Assembly (NCBI GenBank): GCA_041504365.1
Contig: CP167917.1
Location: 1,054,001-1,118,000 of the forward strand
Source: Dryocola sp. LX212
Lineage (GTDB): Bacteria; Pseudomonadota; Gammaproteobacteria; Enterobacterales; Enterobacteriaceae
DNA: 64,000 nucleotides
Reading direction: 5' to 3'
The notes under the pieces are model-generated. The model had not been told where the DNA came from. It made no database searches and worked only from the letters and a program-made list of their open reading frames with translations. Numbering within the stretch: the first letter of the stretch is position 1; every line of letters starts with the position of its first letter. Shown in pieces: positions 44,663 to 53,924 of the stretch. A program made the position numbers and the translations under genes.

Positions 44663-44733
44663 TCCGTCGGATGGCATTTTTGGGACGAATAAACGAAGTT
44701 TCAGGGTTAGCGTTACAAGAAAAGGTTGTTATG

Positions 44734-44763
44734 CTTGAAACAGGGCGAAACCATCCCCATAAA
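44734..44763 (+). promoter_or_regulatory. Sigma-32 heat-shock promoter of clpP
   Basis: CTTGAAA and CCCCATAA are separated by 14 bases, an ideal sigma-32 promoter. It lies about 140 bases before the clpP ATG and agrees with the heat-inducible clpPX promoter of E. coli. Confidence 0.88.
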
Positions 44764-44904
44764 TTGGGTATGGCTCCAATAACACGACCCTGACTGATAA
44801 TCCGTCCATAAAGGTAACGGGCGCGAGGAGCGTAGTCTTCTTTTCGCGTCTGAAGTAGAATCAGTACAGTAGGTTAGAAGGCTTAATTACTCCAGGAGAC
44901 GGAA

Positions 44905-45528
44905 ATGTCATACAGTGGCGAACGAGATCAATTAGCACCCCATATGGCCCTGGTGCCGATGGTTGTTGAACAAACATCGCGTGGTGAGCGTTCATACGAT
45001 ATCTATTCCCGTCTGCTCAAGGAACGTGTCATCTTTATGACCGGACAGGTCGAAGATCATATGGCTAACCTGATCGTGGCGCAGATGCTGTTTCTGGAAG
45101 CAGAAAACCCGGAAAAAGACATCTATCTCTACATTAACTCACCGGGTGGCGTAATTACGGCGGGTATGTCTATCTACGACACAATGCAATTTATTAAGCC
45201 GGACGTCAGCACGATCTGTATGGGACAGGCTTGTTCCATGGGAGCATTCCTGCTGACTGCCGGTGCGAAAGGCAAGCGTTTCTGCCTGCCGAATTCGCGC
45301 GTTATGATCCACCAACCGCTGGGCGGCTATCAGGGACAGGCGACGGACATCGAGATTCATGCCCGCGAAATTCTGAAAGTTAAAGCCCGCATGAACGAAC
45401 TTATGGCGCAACACACCGGCAAATCTCTGGAAGAAATCGAGAGAGACACCGAGCGTGACCGTTTCCTCGCTGCCAGCGAAGCGGTAGAGTATGGCTTAGT
45501 TGACTCGATTCTGACTCACCGTAACTAA
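44905..45528 (+). CDS. clpP: ATP-dependent protease proteolytic subunit ClpP
   Basis: Serine peptidase that forms the two-ring chamber served by ClpX and ClpA. 207 residues, as in E. coli. A 14-residue propeptide is expected to be removed before ALVPMVVEQ. The catalytic triad is S111 ([11 protein letters not shown]), H136 (VMIHQPLGG) and D185 region ([15 protein letters not shown]). RBS CAGGAGACGG is strong. clpX follows after 131 bases with no clear terminator between, consistent with a clpPX transcript. Confidence 0.98.
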   Translation: MSYSGERDQLAPHMALVPMVVEQTSRGERSYDIYSRLLKERVIFMTGQVEDHMANLIVAQMLFLEAENPEKDIYLYINSPGGVITAGMSIYDTMQFIKPDVSTICMGQACSMGAFLLTAGAKGKRFCLPNSRVMIHQPLGGYQGQATDIEIHAREILKVKARMNELMAQHTGKSLEEIERDTERDRFLAASEAVEYGLVDSILTHRN

Positions 45529-45659
45529 TGCCCGAAAACAGCGGGCCGTATACTATAGTTGAAGTAGCGGCTCTCTGGCGCTTACGATTGGCTGTGCCGC
45601 AATAATGGCACCTGCGTCGTTTCCAGCGATGCAAAGAAACAGAAAAGAGGTTTTGCTTT

Positions 45660-46934
45660 ATGACAGATAAGCGCAAAGACGGTTCAGGCAAACTGCTGTA
45701 CTGCTCTTTTTGCGGCAAAAGCCAGCATGAAGTGCGCAAGCTTATTGCCGGGCCGTCGGTGTATATCTGCGATGAGTGTGTCGATCTGTGTAACGACATC
45801 ATTCGCGAAGAGATCAAAGAAGTGGCTCCGCATCGCGAACGTAGCGCGTTGCCGACGCCGCACGAAATTCGTCACCACCTCGATGACTACGTCATCGGTC
45901 AGGAACAGGCTAAGAAAGTCCTGGCGGTGGCGGTATACAACCACTACAAACGTCTGCGCAACGGCGACAGCACCAACGGCATTGAGCTGGGCAAAAGTAA
46001 CATTCTGCTCATCGGGCCGACCGGTAGCGGTAAAACCCTGCTGGCTGAAACCCTGGCGCGTTTGCTGGATGTTCCGTTCACCATGGCTGATGCCACAACG
46101 CTTACCGAAGCGGGCTATGTAGGTGAAGACGTAGAAAACATCATTCAGAAACTGCTGCAGAAATGCGACTACGACGTGCAGAAAGCACAGCGCGGTATCG
46201 TTTATATCGATGAGATCGACAAAATCTCCCGCAAGTCTGACAACCCGTCCATCACCCGTGATGTGTCCGGTGAAGGCGTGCAGCAGGCGTTGCTGAAACT
46301 GATCGAAGGCACCGTCGCGGCGGTTCCACCACAGGGCGGACGTAAACATCCGCAGCAAGAGTTCCTGCAGGTGGATACCTCCAAGATCCTCTTCATCTGC
46401 GGTGGCGCATTCGCCGGCCTCGACAAAGTTATCGCGAACCGCGTTGAAACCGGTTCTGGCATTGGCTTTGGCGCAACGGTGAAAGGCAAGTCTGAAAAAG
46501 CCAGCGAAGGCCAGCTGCTGGGCCAGGTGGAGCCAGAAGATCTGATCAAATTTGGTCTGATCCCTGAGTTCATCGGTCGTCTGCCGGTGGTTGCCACCCT
46601 AAGCGAACTGAGCGAAGAAGCCCTGATCCAAATCCTGAAAGAGCCGAAGAACGCCCTGACCAAGCAGTACCAGGCGCTGTTTAATCTGGAAGGTGTGGAT
46701 CTGGAATTCCGCGACGAAGCGCTGGACGCTATCGCCAAGAAAGCGATGGCCCGTAAAACCGGTGCTCGTGGTCTGCGCTCTATCGTTGAAGGCGCGCTGC
46801 TCGATACCATGTACGATCTTCCTTCTATGGAAGACGTCGAAAAAGTGGTGATCGACGAGTCCGTTATCGACGGCCAGACCAAGCCGCTGTTGATTTACGG
46901 TAAGCCGGAAGCGCAACAGGCATCTGGTGAATAA
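45660..46934 (+). CDS. clpX: ATP-dependent Clp unfoldase ClpX
   Basis: AAA+ unfoldase that selects substrates such as ssrA-tagged proteins and sigma-S and threads them into ClpP. 424 residues. N-terminal zinc domain with C15, C18, C37 and C40 (CSFC, CDEC). Walker A GPTGSGKT lies near 119-126, pore loop GYVG at about 152-155, Walker [10 protein letters not shown] near 182, and the ClpP-docking IGF loop in [10 protein letters not shown] near 268. Sensor-2 GARGLR follows. All key elements are intact. Confidence 0.98.
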   Translation: MTDKRKDGSGKLLYCSFCGKSQHEVRKLIAGPSVYICDECVDLCNDIIREEIKEVAPHRERSALPTPHEIRHHLDDYVIGQEQAKKVLAVAVYNHYKRLRNGDSTNGIELGKSNILLIGPTGSGKTLLAETLARLLDVPFTMADATTLTEAGYVGEDVENIIQKLLQKCDYDVQKAQRGIVYIDEIDKISRKSDNPSITRDVSGEGVQQALLKLIEGTVAAVPPQGGRKHPQQEFLQVDTSKILFICGGAFAGLDKVIANRVETGSGIGFGATVKGKSEKASEGQLLGQVEPEDLIKFGLIPEFIGRLPVVATLSELSEEALIQILKEPKNALTKQYQALFNLEGVDLEFRDEALDAIAKKAMARKTGARGLRSIVEGALLDTMYDLPSMEDVEKVVIDESVIDGQTKPLLIYGKPEAQQASGE

Positions 46935-46962
46935 TTCGCCAAAATAACCAGTCAGTTAGTAT

Positions 46963-46995
46963 AAAAAGGGGGATTTTTATCCCCCTTTTATTTTT
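46963..46995 (+). terminator. Intrinsic terminator after clpX
   Basis: AAAAAGGGGGAT and ATCCCCCTTTT enclose TTTT and are followed by ATTTTTC. In E. coli a small RNA, SraA, has been described in this clpX-lon gap; I could not confirm a counterpart. Confidence 0.88.
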
Positions 46996-47007
46996 CCTGC
47001 GATTCCG

Positions 47008-47038
47008 GCATTGAATGCCCGGGAAACATCCCCATATA
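47008..47038 (+). promoter_or_regulatory. Sigma-32 heat-shock promoter of lon
   Basis: A TTGAAT -35 element (within GCATTGAATG) and CCCCATAT -10 element lie in the arrangement of the E. coli lon heat-shock promoter, about 80 bases before the ATG. The -35 is one base off the CTTGAAA consensus. Confidence 0.8.
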
Positions 47039-47119
47039 CTGACTTACTTGCAGGTCGATGCCATAAGAGCGGAGGCATCGCCCCATCACCTGGCGGAAAT
47101 TAAACTAAGAGAGAGCTCT

Positions 47120-49474
47120 ATGAATCCTGAGCGTTCTGAACGCATTGAAATCCCCGTATTGCCTTTGCGCGATGTGGTGGTTTATCCGCACATGGTCATT
47201 CCACTGTTTGTTGGGCGTGAAAAGTCTATTCGCTGCCTGGAAGCGGCCATGGACAACGATAAAAAAATCATGCTGGTGGCGCAAAAAGAGGCCTCGACGG
47301 ATGAGCCGGGTGTTAACGACCTGTTCTCAGTAGGTACCGTTGCGTCTATTTTGCAGATGCTGAAGCTGCCGGACGGCACGGTAAAAGTGCTGGTCGAAGG
47401 TTTACAGCGCGCGCGTATCACCACGCTTTCCGACAACGGCGACCACTTTGCCGCCCAGGCGGAATACCTCGACTCGCCGGCTATTGAAGAGCGCGAGCAG
47501 GAAGTCCTGGTACGCACAGCAATCAATCAGTTTGAAGGCTACATCAAACTGAACAAAAAAATCCCCCCGGAAGTGCTGACATCGCTCAACAGTATCGATG
47601 ATCCAGCACGTCTGGCAGACACCATTGCCGCGCATATGCCATTGAAACTAATGGACAAGCAATCCGTGCTCGAGATGTCCGATATTAACGAACGTCTTGA
47701 ATACCTGATGGCGATGATGGAGTCCGAAATCGATCTGCTGCAGGTTGAGAAACGCATTCGCAACCGCGTTAAAAAGCAGATGGAAAAGAGCCAGCGCGAG
47801 TACTACCTGAACGAGCAAATGAAAGCCATTCAGAAAGAGCTCGGCGAAATGGACGACGCGCCGGACGAAAACGAAGCGCTGAAGCGAAAAATCGACGCGG
47901 CTAAAATGCCGAAAGAAGCGCGTGAAAAGACCGAAGCGGAGCTGCAAAAGCTAAAAATGATGTCGCCAATGTCTGCGGAAGCAACCGTAGTCCGTGGCTA
48001 TATTGATTGGATGGTGCAGGTACCGTGGAACGCGCGTAGCAAGGTTAAAAAAGACCTGCGTCAGGCTCAGGAAGTGCTGGACACCGACCATTACGGTCTG
48101 GAGCGAGTCAAGGATCGTATCCTTGAATACCTCGCCGTGCAGAGCCGTGTAAACAAGCTCAAAGGGCCAATTCTGTGCCTGGTCGGGCCTCCGGGCGTGG
48201 GTAAAACCTCCCTCGGCCAGTCCATCGCGAGAGCGACAGGGCGTAAATATATCCGTATGGCGCTGGGTGGCGTACGCGATGAAGCGGAAATTCGCGGCCA
48301 CCGTCGTACCTATATTGGTTCGATGCCGGGCAAGCTTATTCAGAAAATGGCAAAAGTGGGTGTTAAAAACCCGCTGTTCCTGCTGGATGAGATCGACAAA
48401 ATGTCTTCCGACATGCGTGGCGATCCGGCATCGGCGCTGCTGGAAGTGCTTGATCCAGAACAGAACGTGGCATTTAACGATCACTACCTGGAAGTGGATT
48501 ACGATCTCAGCGACGTGATGTTTGTTGCAACCTCGAACTCTATGAACATTCCGGCGCCGCTGCTGGACCGTATGGAAGTGATTCGTCTGTCCGGCTATAC
48601 CGAAGACGAAAAGCTGAACATCGCCAAACAGCACCTGCTGCCGAAGCAGATTGAGCGTAACGCCCTGAAAAAAGGCGAGCTTACGGTAGAAGACAGCGCG
48701 ATTTCCGGCATCATCCGTTACTACACCCGTGAAGCGGGCGTGCGTAGCCTGGAGCGTGAAATCTCCAAGCTGTGCCGCAAAGCTGTGAAACAGCTGCTGC
48801 TGGATAAAACGCTGAAGCACATCACCATTGACGGCGATAACCTGAAGGACTTCCTTGGGGTACAGCGCTTTGACTATGGTCGTGCAGACAGCGAAAACCG
48901 CGTTGGACAGGTCACAGGCCTTGCGTGGACGGAAGTTGGCGGCGATCTGCTGACCATCGAAACCGCCTGCGTGCCGGGTAAAGGCAAGCTGACTTATACC
49001 GGGTCACTCGGTGAGGTTATGCAGGAGTCTATCCAGGCAGCGCTGACCGTTGTGCGTGCGCGGGCAGAAAAACTGGGCATCAACGGCGACTTCTACGAGA
49101 AGCGTGATATTCACGTTCACGTTCCGGAAGGCGCAACGCCTAAAGACGGCCCGAGCGCGGGTATCGCTATGTGTACGGCGTTGGTTTCTTGTCTGACAGG
49201 TAACCCGGTACGCGCAGATGTCGCTATGACGGGGGAAATCACCCTTCGTGGCCAGGTTCTGCCTATTGGTGGCCTGAAAGAAAAACTGCTTGCGGCTCAC
49301 CGTGGCGGCATTAAAACGGTGCTGATTCCGGATGAAAACAAACGCGATCTGGAAGAGATTCCGGACAACGTGATTGCCGATCTGGATATTCACCCTGTGA
49401 AGCGTATTGAGGAAGTTCTGGCTCTTGCCTTGCAGAATGAACCTTACGGAATGCAGGTTGTAACTGCAAAATAG
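47120..49474 (+). CDS. lon: ATP-dependent protease Lon
   Basis: Hexameric AAA+ serine protease that removes misfolded proteins and regulators such as SulA and RcsA. The ATG at 47120 gives [20 protein letters not shown] and 784 residues, as in E. coli. An N-terminal substrate-binding domain and coiled coil (about 1-310) precede Walker A GPPGVGKT (about 356) and Walker [10 protein letters not shown]. The protease domain has catalytic S679 in [11 protein letters not shown] and K722 in [10 protein letters not shown]. An upstream in-frame ATG at 47015 lies within the heat-shock promoter and is rejected. Confidence 0.98.
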   Translation: MNPERSERIEIPVLPLRDVVVYPHMVIPLFVGREKSIRCLEAAMDNDKKIMLVAQKEASTDEPGVNDLFSVGTVASILQMLKLPDGTVKVLVEGLQRARITTLSDNGDHFAAQAEYLDSPAIEEREQEVLVRTAINQFEGYIKLNKKIPPEVLTSLNSIDDPARLADTIAAHMPLKLMDKQSVLEMSDINERLEYLMAMMESEIDLLQVEKRIRNRVKKQMEKSQREYYLNEQMKAIQKELGEMDDAPDENEALKRKIDAAKMPKEAREKTEAELQKLKMMSPMSAEATVVRGYIDWMVQVPWNARSKVKKDLRQAQEVLDTDHYGLERVKDRILEYLAVQSRVNKLKGPILCLVGPPGVGKTSLGQSIARATGRKYIRMALGGVRDEAEIRGHRRTYIGSMPGKLIQKMAKVGVKNPLFLLDEIDKMSSDMRGDPASALLEVLDPEQNVAFNDHYLEVDYDLSDVMFVATSNSMNIPAPLLDRMEVIRLSGYTEDEKLNIAKQHLLPKQIERNALKKGELTVEDSAISGIIRYYTREAGVRSLEREISKLCRKAVKQLLLDKTLKHITIDGDNLKDFLGVQRFDYGRADSENRVGQVTGLAWTEVGGDLLTIETACVPGKGKLTYTGSLGEVMQESIQAALTVVRARAEKLGINGDFYEKRDIHVHVPEGATPKDGPSAGIAMCTALVSCLTGNPVRADVAMTGEITLRGQVLPIGGLKEKLLAAHRGGIKTVLIPDENKRDLEEIPDNVIADLDIHPVKRIEEVLALALQNEPYGMQVVTAK

Positions 49475-49507
49475 TGACCTGACGCAAATACAGTTAAGAA
49501 AAACCGG

Positions 49508-49543
49508 GCTGGTAAGTGAATTCTCACTTGCCAGCTTTTTTTT
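49508..49543 (+). terminator. Intrinsic terminator after lon
   Basis: GCTGGTAAGTGA and TCACTTGCCAGC form a long stem with one mismatch around ATTC, followed by eight T. Confidence 0.93.
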
Positions 49544-49684
49544 GTCTCGCTAAGTTAGACAGCTGGCTAAGTCTGCCTCGTATAACGAGTGTTGTGCGGG
49601 CATGGCAGGCCTGATATAACTGCTGCGCGGTCGTGCTTTGATGGGTATGGGTACGATATAAATAATAACGAGAGGAAGAGAAGA

Positions 49685-49957
49685 GTGAATAAATCTCAAC
49701 TGATAGACAAAATTGCCGCAGGTGCTGATATTTCTAAAGCTGCTGCTGGACGTGCGTTGGATGCTGTTATCGCCTCTGTTACTGAAACTCTGCAATCCGG
49801 AGAAGACGTAGCACTGGTTGGCTTTGGTACTTTCGCGGTTAAAGAGCGTGCAGCCCGTACAGGCCGTAATCCTCAGACCGGTAAAGAGATCACCATTGCT
49901 GCAGCGAAAGTCCCAGGGTTCCGTGCGGGTAAAGCGCTGAAAGACGCGGTCAATTAA
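49685..49957 (+). CDS. hupB: DNA-binding protein HU-beta
   Basis: One of the two HU subunits, abundant histone-like proteins that bend and compact DNA. A GTG at 49685, after GAGAGGAAGAGAA, gives [20 protein letters not shown] and 90 residues, as in E. coli. The DNA-binding arm [21 protein letters not shown] contains the proline that intercalates into DNA (residues about 46-66). The 210-base gap after lon, with the lon terminator first, must hold its promoters. Confidence 0.98.
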   Translation: MNKSQLIDKIAAGADISKAAAGRALDAVIASVTETLQSGEDVALVGFGTFAVKERAARTGRNPQTGKEITIAAAKVPGFRAGKALKDAVN

Positions 49958-49997
49958 GTTCGACTATCTGTTAACTGAACCGTAAAGCTTTGTCAGG

Positions 49998-50024
49998 GGC
50001 GCATCATCCGATGTGCCTTTTTTG
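49998..50024 (+). terminator. Intrinsic terminator after hupB
   Basis: GGCGCATC and GATGTGCC form a stem (one G-T pair) around ATCC, followed by six T. Confidence 0.87.
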
Positions 50025-50184
50025 TTTAATCAGGCTTAATTTTACGCTTGCTTGATGATTTGGGGCGGGATTCTTGTCACAATAGCCCTCTTATGCGCAG
50101 CGGCGGAGCTTAGCGCGTTCGCAAGGATGCACGGGCATCTGCGCAGGGTTTACCAATTACACTACAGCGGAGTGTTGTATCACC

Positions 50185-52059
50185 ATGATGGACAATTTAC
50201 GCGCGGCGGCAAATCACGTCGTGCTCAAGATCATTCTGGGTCTGATTATCGTGTCATTCATTTTGACTGGCGTGGGTAACTACCTGATTGGCGGTAACGC
50301 TAATTATGCCGCAAAAGTTAATGGCCAGGAGATTGGTCGTGGGCAGTTCGAAAATGCGGTAGCCAGCGAGCGTAACCGCCAGCAGCAACAATTGGGCGAT
50401 CGGTTCTCCGAGCTCGCTGCCAGCGAAGGTTACATGAACCAGATGCGCCAACAGGTGCTCTCCCGCATGATCGACGAAGCGTTGATGGACCAGTATGCCA
50501 AACATTTGGGACTGGGCATCAGCGACGAACAAGTCAAACAGGCGATCTTCAAAGAGCCTGCCTTCCAGAATAACGGTAAATTCGATAACGCCCGTTATAT
50601 CGCCATCATCGGCAATATGGGGATGTCAGCCGATCAGTATGCGCAGGCGCTGCGTAACCAACTGACCACCCAGCAGCTCATTAGCGCGCTGGTAGGCACC
50701 GACTTTATGCTCAATGGTGAAACCGACGAACTGGCGACCCTGGTGTCTCAGGAGCGTCTGGTCCGTGAAGCAACCATTGATGTGACTGCGCTGGCTGCGA
50801 AGCAGACGGCTTCCGAGCAGGAAGTCAACGCCAGCTACGAGCAAAACAAAAACCGCTTTATGGCGCCTGAGCAGTTCAAGGTCAGCTATATCAAGCTGGA
50901 TGCTGCATCAATGCCGGAAACCGCAACGGATGCCGAGGTGAAGTCCTATTATGACCAGCATCTGGATGAGTACACCCAGCCGCAGCGTAGCCGCTACAGC
51001 GTGATTCAGACCAAGACAGAAGCGGAAGCGAAAGCGGTTCTGGACGAGCTGAACAAAGGTGGCGATTTCGCCGCTCTGGCAAAAGCGAAGTCAGCTGACA
51101 TTATCTCTGCCCGTAACGGCGGCGATATGGGCTGGCTTGAGCCGGGCACCACGCCTGACGAGCTGAAAAATGCCGCTCTAAAAGAGAAAGGCCAGCTGTC
51201 TGGCGTGATCAAATCATCCGTAGGCTTCCTGGTCGTGCGTCTGGATGATGCTCAACCCGCGAAAACCAAGCCGCTTTCTGAAGTCCATGACGCGATTGCT
51301 GACAAAGTGAAGCAGGAAAAAGCGCTCGATGCCTACTATGCGCTGCAGCAGAAAGTGAGCGATGCGGCAAGCAACGATAACGAATCTCTGGCAGGTGCAG
51401 AGCAGGTTGCAGGCGTTAAAGCAGTTGAAACAGGCTGGTTCGGTCACGACAACATTCCTGCTGAGCTGAACTTCAAACCTGTATCAGAAGCCATTTTCAA
51501 CGGTACTTTGGTCGGTCAGAATGGTACGCCGGGTAGCAACTCCGACATCATCACCGTGGACGGCGACCGTGCTTTTGTTCTGCGTGTGACGGAGCACAAG
51601 CCTGAAGCGATTAAGCCGCTGGCAGAAGTGCGTGACCAGGTTATCGCCCAGGTTAAACGCCAGAAAGCTGAGCAGCAGGCGAAGCTTGACGCCGACAAAC
51701 TGCTGAACGAACTGAAGCAGGGGAAAGGTCAGGACGCGCTGAAAGCCGCAGGTCTGAGCTTTGGCGAAGCGAAAACGCTGACTCGTACCGGCCAGGATCC
51801 TGTTAGCCAGGCTGCCTTTACCTTACCTCTGCCGGCAAAGGGCAAGCCGAGCTACGGTGTGGCTAACGACATGCAGGGCAATGTGGTGCTGCTGGCGCTG
51901 GATGAAGTGAAAGCAGGCACCATGCCAGCCGATCAGAAAAAAGCCATGGTTCAGGGCATCACGCAGAATAATGCCCAAATTGCGTTTGAAGCGCTGATGA
52001 CCAACCTGCGCAAAGAAGCGAAGATCAAAATGGGCGACGTGGTCGTCCAGCAGCAATAA
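50185..52059 (+). CDS. ppiD: Periplasmic folding chaperone PpiD
   Basis: Inner-membrane-anchored chaperone near the SecYEG exit that helps secreted and outer-membrane proteins fold. 624 residues. A short cytoplasmic N terminus precedes one membrane segment (about 14-34, KIILGLIIVSFILTGVGNYLI). A SurA-like helical region comes next, then a parvulin domain (about 265-357) with RYSVIQTKTEAEAKAVLDEL and NGGDMGWLEPGT, and a C-terminal helical part. In E. coli the parvulin domain has little or no isomerase activity. ATGATG at the start leaves one codon of doubt. Confidence 0.96.
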   Translation: MMDNLRAAANHVVLKIILGLIIVSFILTGVGNYLIGGNANYAAKVNGQEIGRGQFENAVASERNRQQQQLGDRFSELAASEGYMNQMRQQVLSRMIDEALMDQYAKHLGLGISDEQVKQAIFKEPAFQNNGKFDNARYIAIIGNMGMSADQYAQALRNQLTTQQLISALVGTDFMLNGETDELATLVSQERLVREATIDVTALAAKQTASEQEVNASYEQNKNRFMAPEQFKVSYIKLDAASMPETATDAEVKSYYDQHLDEYTQPQRSRYSVIQTKTEAEAKAVLDELNKGGDFAALAKAKSADIISARNGGDMGWLEPGTTPDELKNAALKEKGQLSGVIKSSVGFLVVRLDDAQPAKTKPLSEVHDAIADKVKQEKALDAYYALQQKVSDAASNDNESLAGAEQVAGVKAVETGWFGHDNIPAELNFKPVSEAIFNGTLVGQNGTPGSNSDIITVDGDRAFVLRVTEHKPEAIKPLAEVRDQVIAQVKRQKAEQQAKLDADKLLNELKQGKGQDALKAAGLSFGEAKTLTRTGQDPVSQAAFTLPLPAKGKPSYGVANDMQGNVVLLALDEVKAGTMPADQKKAMVQGITQNNAQIAFEALMTNLRKEAKIKMGDVVVQQQ

Positions 52060-52103
52060 TCTTCGGCGTCTCTCGCAGATAACTGCAACAGAATGCAAAA
52101 ATC

Positions 52104-52126
52104 AAAGGCCGCTTTCGCGGCCTTTT
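52104..52126 (+). terminator. Intrinsic terminator after ppiD
   Basis: AAAGGCCGC and GCGGCCTTTT enclose TTTC, closely resembling the trkG/tsaA terminator. The T-run is short. Confidence 0.8.
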
Positions 52127-52207
52127 CCACATTTTAAAACCGTCAATTGTTCAGGCTTTTTTCTCCCGCTATGGTGGCTTCGCTATCAAACACATGGAGG
52201 AAATAGC

Positions 52208-52588
52208 ATGAAATCAGCAGTGAAAGCGTTGTGTTTTACCCTGGTTCTGGCCTGTGCCGGAGCCTCTACCCCTGCCCATGCGGCACCAGCCAAGAGTAAC
52301 GCGGTTGTGCAAACTACCGCCGTGGCGGAGAAGAGCAGCCCGAAACCACACCAAGACAAAGCGAGCGAAGCTAAAGCAGCCGATCCGGACGACGGAGTAG
52401 TAAGTATTAATACCGCCAGCGCGGAACAGCTCGCCCAGGCGCTGAACGGCGTGGGGCTGAAAAAGGCGCAGGCGATTGTCAGCTACCGGGAAGAGTACGG
52501 TCCTTTTAAAGAGGCCGATCAGCTGCAGGAGGTGCCGGGGATCGGCAGCGCGCTGGTGGAGCGTAACCGTGGGCGTATAAAACTTTAA
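52208..52588 (+). CDS. ybaV: YbaV, ComEA-like helix-hairpin-helix protein
   Basis: Probable exported DNA-binding protein of the ComEA type, whose relatives pull incoming DNA into the periplasm. 126 residues: signal peptide (about 1-26, ending AHAA), a low-complexity linker rich in alanine, lysine and serine, and a C-terminal helix-hairpin-helix pair (about 65-126) with INTASAEQLAQALNGVGLKKA and LQEVPGIGSALVERNRGRI. A GGAGGAAAT ribosome-binding site precedes. Natural competence is generally not observed in enterics, so the role is inferred. Confidence 0.92.
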   Translation: MKSAVKALCFTLVLACAGASTPAHAAPAKSNAVVQTTAVAEKSSPKPHQDKASEAKAADPDDGVVSINTASAEQLAQALNGVGLKKAQAIVSYREEYGPFKEADQLQEVPGIGSALVERNRGRIKL

Positions 52589-52638
52589 CGGTTAGTGCGT
52601 ACAGGCTAGCGTAGTCGTAAAAATTTGCTACGCTGAAT

Positions 52639-52655
52639 GACAGGTCATACCAGTT
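52639..52655. promoter_or_regulatory. FadR-like operator upstream of fadM
   Basis: AACTGGTATGACCTGTC (minus strand) shares 12 of 17 bases with the FadR consensus ATCTGGTACGACCAGAT. In E. coli fadM is repressed by FadR. The site is 53 bases before the fadM ATG. Confidence 0.65.
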
Positions 52656-52707
52656 TGTGTGACCTGATCATCTTGCCTGCCTAATAAAATGAAAAGGTTA
52701 TCGCGCT

Positions 52708-53106
52708 ATGCAAACACAAATTAAAGTTCGTGGTTACCACATGGATGTCTACCAGCACGTGAATAACGCCCGCTATCTGGAGTTTCTTGAGGAGGCCCGC
52801 TGGGAAGGGCTGGAGAGCACGGCGGGCTTTCAGTGGATGAACGAACGCAACATCGCCTTTATCGTGGTGAATATCAATATCAGCTACCGCCGTCCGGCAG
52901 TGCTGGGGGACGTGCTGACCATTACCAGCAGCCTGCAGCAGCTAAACGGCAAAAGCGGCGTGCTGAGCCAACTCGTCACTCTGGAGCCAGAAGGCCAAGC
53001 CGTGGCCGACGCGCTGCTGACCTTTGTCTGCATCGATCTGAAAACGCAGAAGTCGCTGCCCATTGAAGGTGAACTACGCGAAAAGCTTGAGCAGATGATG
53101 GAGTGA
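52708..53106 (+). CDS. fadM: Long-chain acyl-CoA thioesterase FadM
   Basis: Hotdog-fold thioesterase (also ybaW or tesC) that hydrolyses long-chain and unusual acyl-CoA esters during growth on fatty acids. 132 residues, with the catalytic motif DVYQHVNNARYLEFLEEARW (about 12-31), where the aspartate-like and tyrosine residues typical of 4-hydroxybenzoyl-CoA thioesterases lie. The central strand NINISYRRPAVLGDVLTI follows. A FadR-like operator upstream supports control by fatty acids. Convergent with queC. Confidence 0.95.
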   Translation: MQTQIKVRGYHMDVYQHVNNARYLEFLEEARWEGLESTAGFQWMNERNIAFIVVNINISYRRPAVLGDVLTITSSLQQLNGKSGVLSQLVTLEPEGQAVADALLTFVCIDLKTQKSLPIEGELREKLEQMME

Positions 53107-53110
53107 CCGG

Positions 53111-53133
53111 CAGGGCGTGGCGAGCACCACGCC
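53111..53133. terminator. Hairpin between fadM and queC
   Basis: AGGGCGTGG and CCACGCCC pair around CGAGCA between two convergent genes. No T-run is visible on either strand, so its role as a terminator is doubtful. Confidence 0.4.
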
Positions 53134-53141
53134 CGGGGAGA

Positions 53142-53837
53142 TTATTGCAAACCGGTTTTCTTTTTCATGGCGGCCATCACCATCGGCTTATCTGCCAGGT
53201 AATGATTCAGGCCGTTGGCGCGTAGGTGGCAGGCGGCGCATTCTCCGCAGCCGTCGCCCTTGATACCGTTGTAGCAGGTCAGGGTTTCCTTGCGAACCAG
53301 ATCCAGCTGCTGCCAGTAGTCCGCCAGCGCCCAGGTCTCCGCTTTATCCAGCCACATCAACGGCGTTTCAAAACGGATATCGCGTGCCATACCCAGGCTG
53401 ACCGCATGATTCAACGCTTTAACAAATTCATCCCGGCAGTCAGGGTAGCCGGAGAAATCGGTCTCGCATACGCCGGTAATCACTGCCTCTGCTTCTACCT
53501 GATACGCATAAATTGCCGTCAGGGTCAGAAACAGAATATTACGGCCCGGCACGAAGGTGCTGGGAATGCCGTTTTCCGACGGGTCGTAATTGGGGACGGG
53601 AATGCTGTCGCGCGTCAGGCTGCTGACGGCCAGTTCATTCAGTAGCGTCACGTCCAGCACCTTATGCGCGCGGGCGCCCAGTTTCAGCGCCAGTTCACGG
53701 GCGACGTCGATCTCCGCGCGGTGGCGCTGACCGTAGTCGAACGTCACGCAGTGAACTTCATCATACTGCTGTAGCGCCTGAATCAGGCAGGTTGTGGAGT
53801 CTTGTCCACCGCTGAAAACGACAACTGCACGTTTCAT
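53142..53837 (-). CDS. queC: 7-cyano-7-deazaguanine synthase QueC
   Basis: ATP-dependent enzyme that turns 7-carboxy-7-deazaguanine into preQ0, an earlier step of the same queuosine pathway served by queA and tgt. The ATG at 53837 gives [20 protein letters not shown] and 231 residues. The PP-loop SGGQDSTT is at 9-16. The C-terminal zinc cysteines lie in [19 protein letters not shown] (about 188-206). In E. coli the equivalent site has the same four cysteines. A TGA start-extension at 53858 is not needed. Single gene, convergent with fadM. Confidence 0.97.
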   Translation of the reverse strand: MKRAVVVFSGGQDSTTCLIQALQQYDEVHCVTFDYGQRHRAEIDVARELALKLGARAHKVLDVTLLNELAVSSLTRDSIPVPNYDPSENGIPSTFVPGRNILFLTLTAIYAYQVEAEAVITGVCETDFSGYPDCRDEFVKALNHAVSLGMARDIRFETPLMWLDKAETWALADYWQQLDLVRKETLTCYNGIKGDGCGECAACHLRANGLNHYLADKPMVMAAMKKKTGLQ

Positions 53838-53924
53838 GACTAATCCTGTAATGACCAAATGAATGTTACGTTTCGCCTATGGTAACGCCCTGAAACGTGG
53901 CTAACCAGTTTCTTTGCTGATGCG

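Noticed and set aside
47015-47119. Thirty-five-residue N-terminal extension of Lon
   Set aside because: The extra codons are the heat-shock promoter and leader; MNPERSER at 47120 is the known start.
46935-47119. Counterpart of the small RNA SraA between clpX and lon
   Set aside because: Only the clpX terminator and lon promoter could be recognised. I do not remember the SraA sequence well enough to claim a match.
47951-48820. A 289-codon open frame opposite lon
   Set aside because: Same explanation: codon bias of lon. Lon itself is complete and typical.
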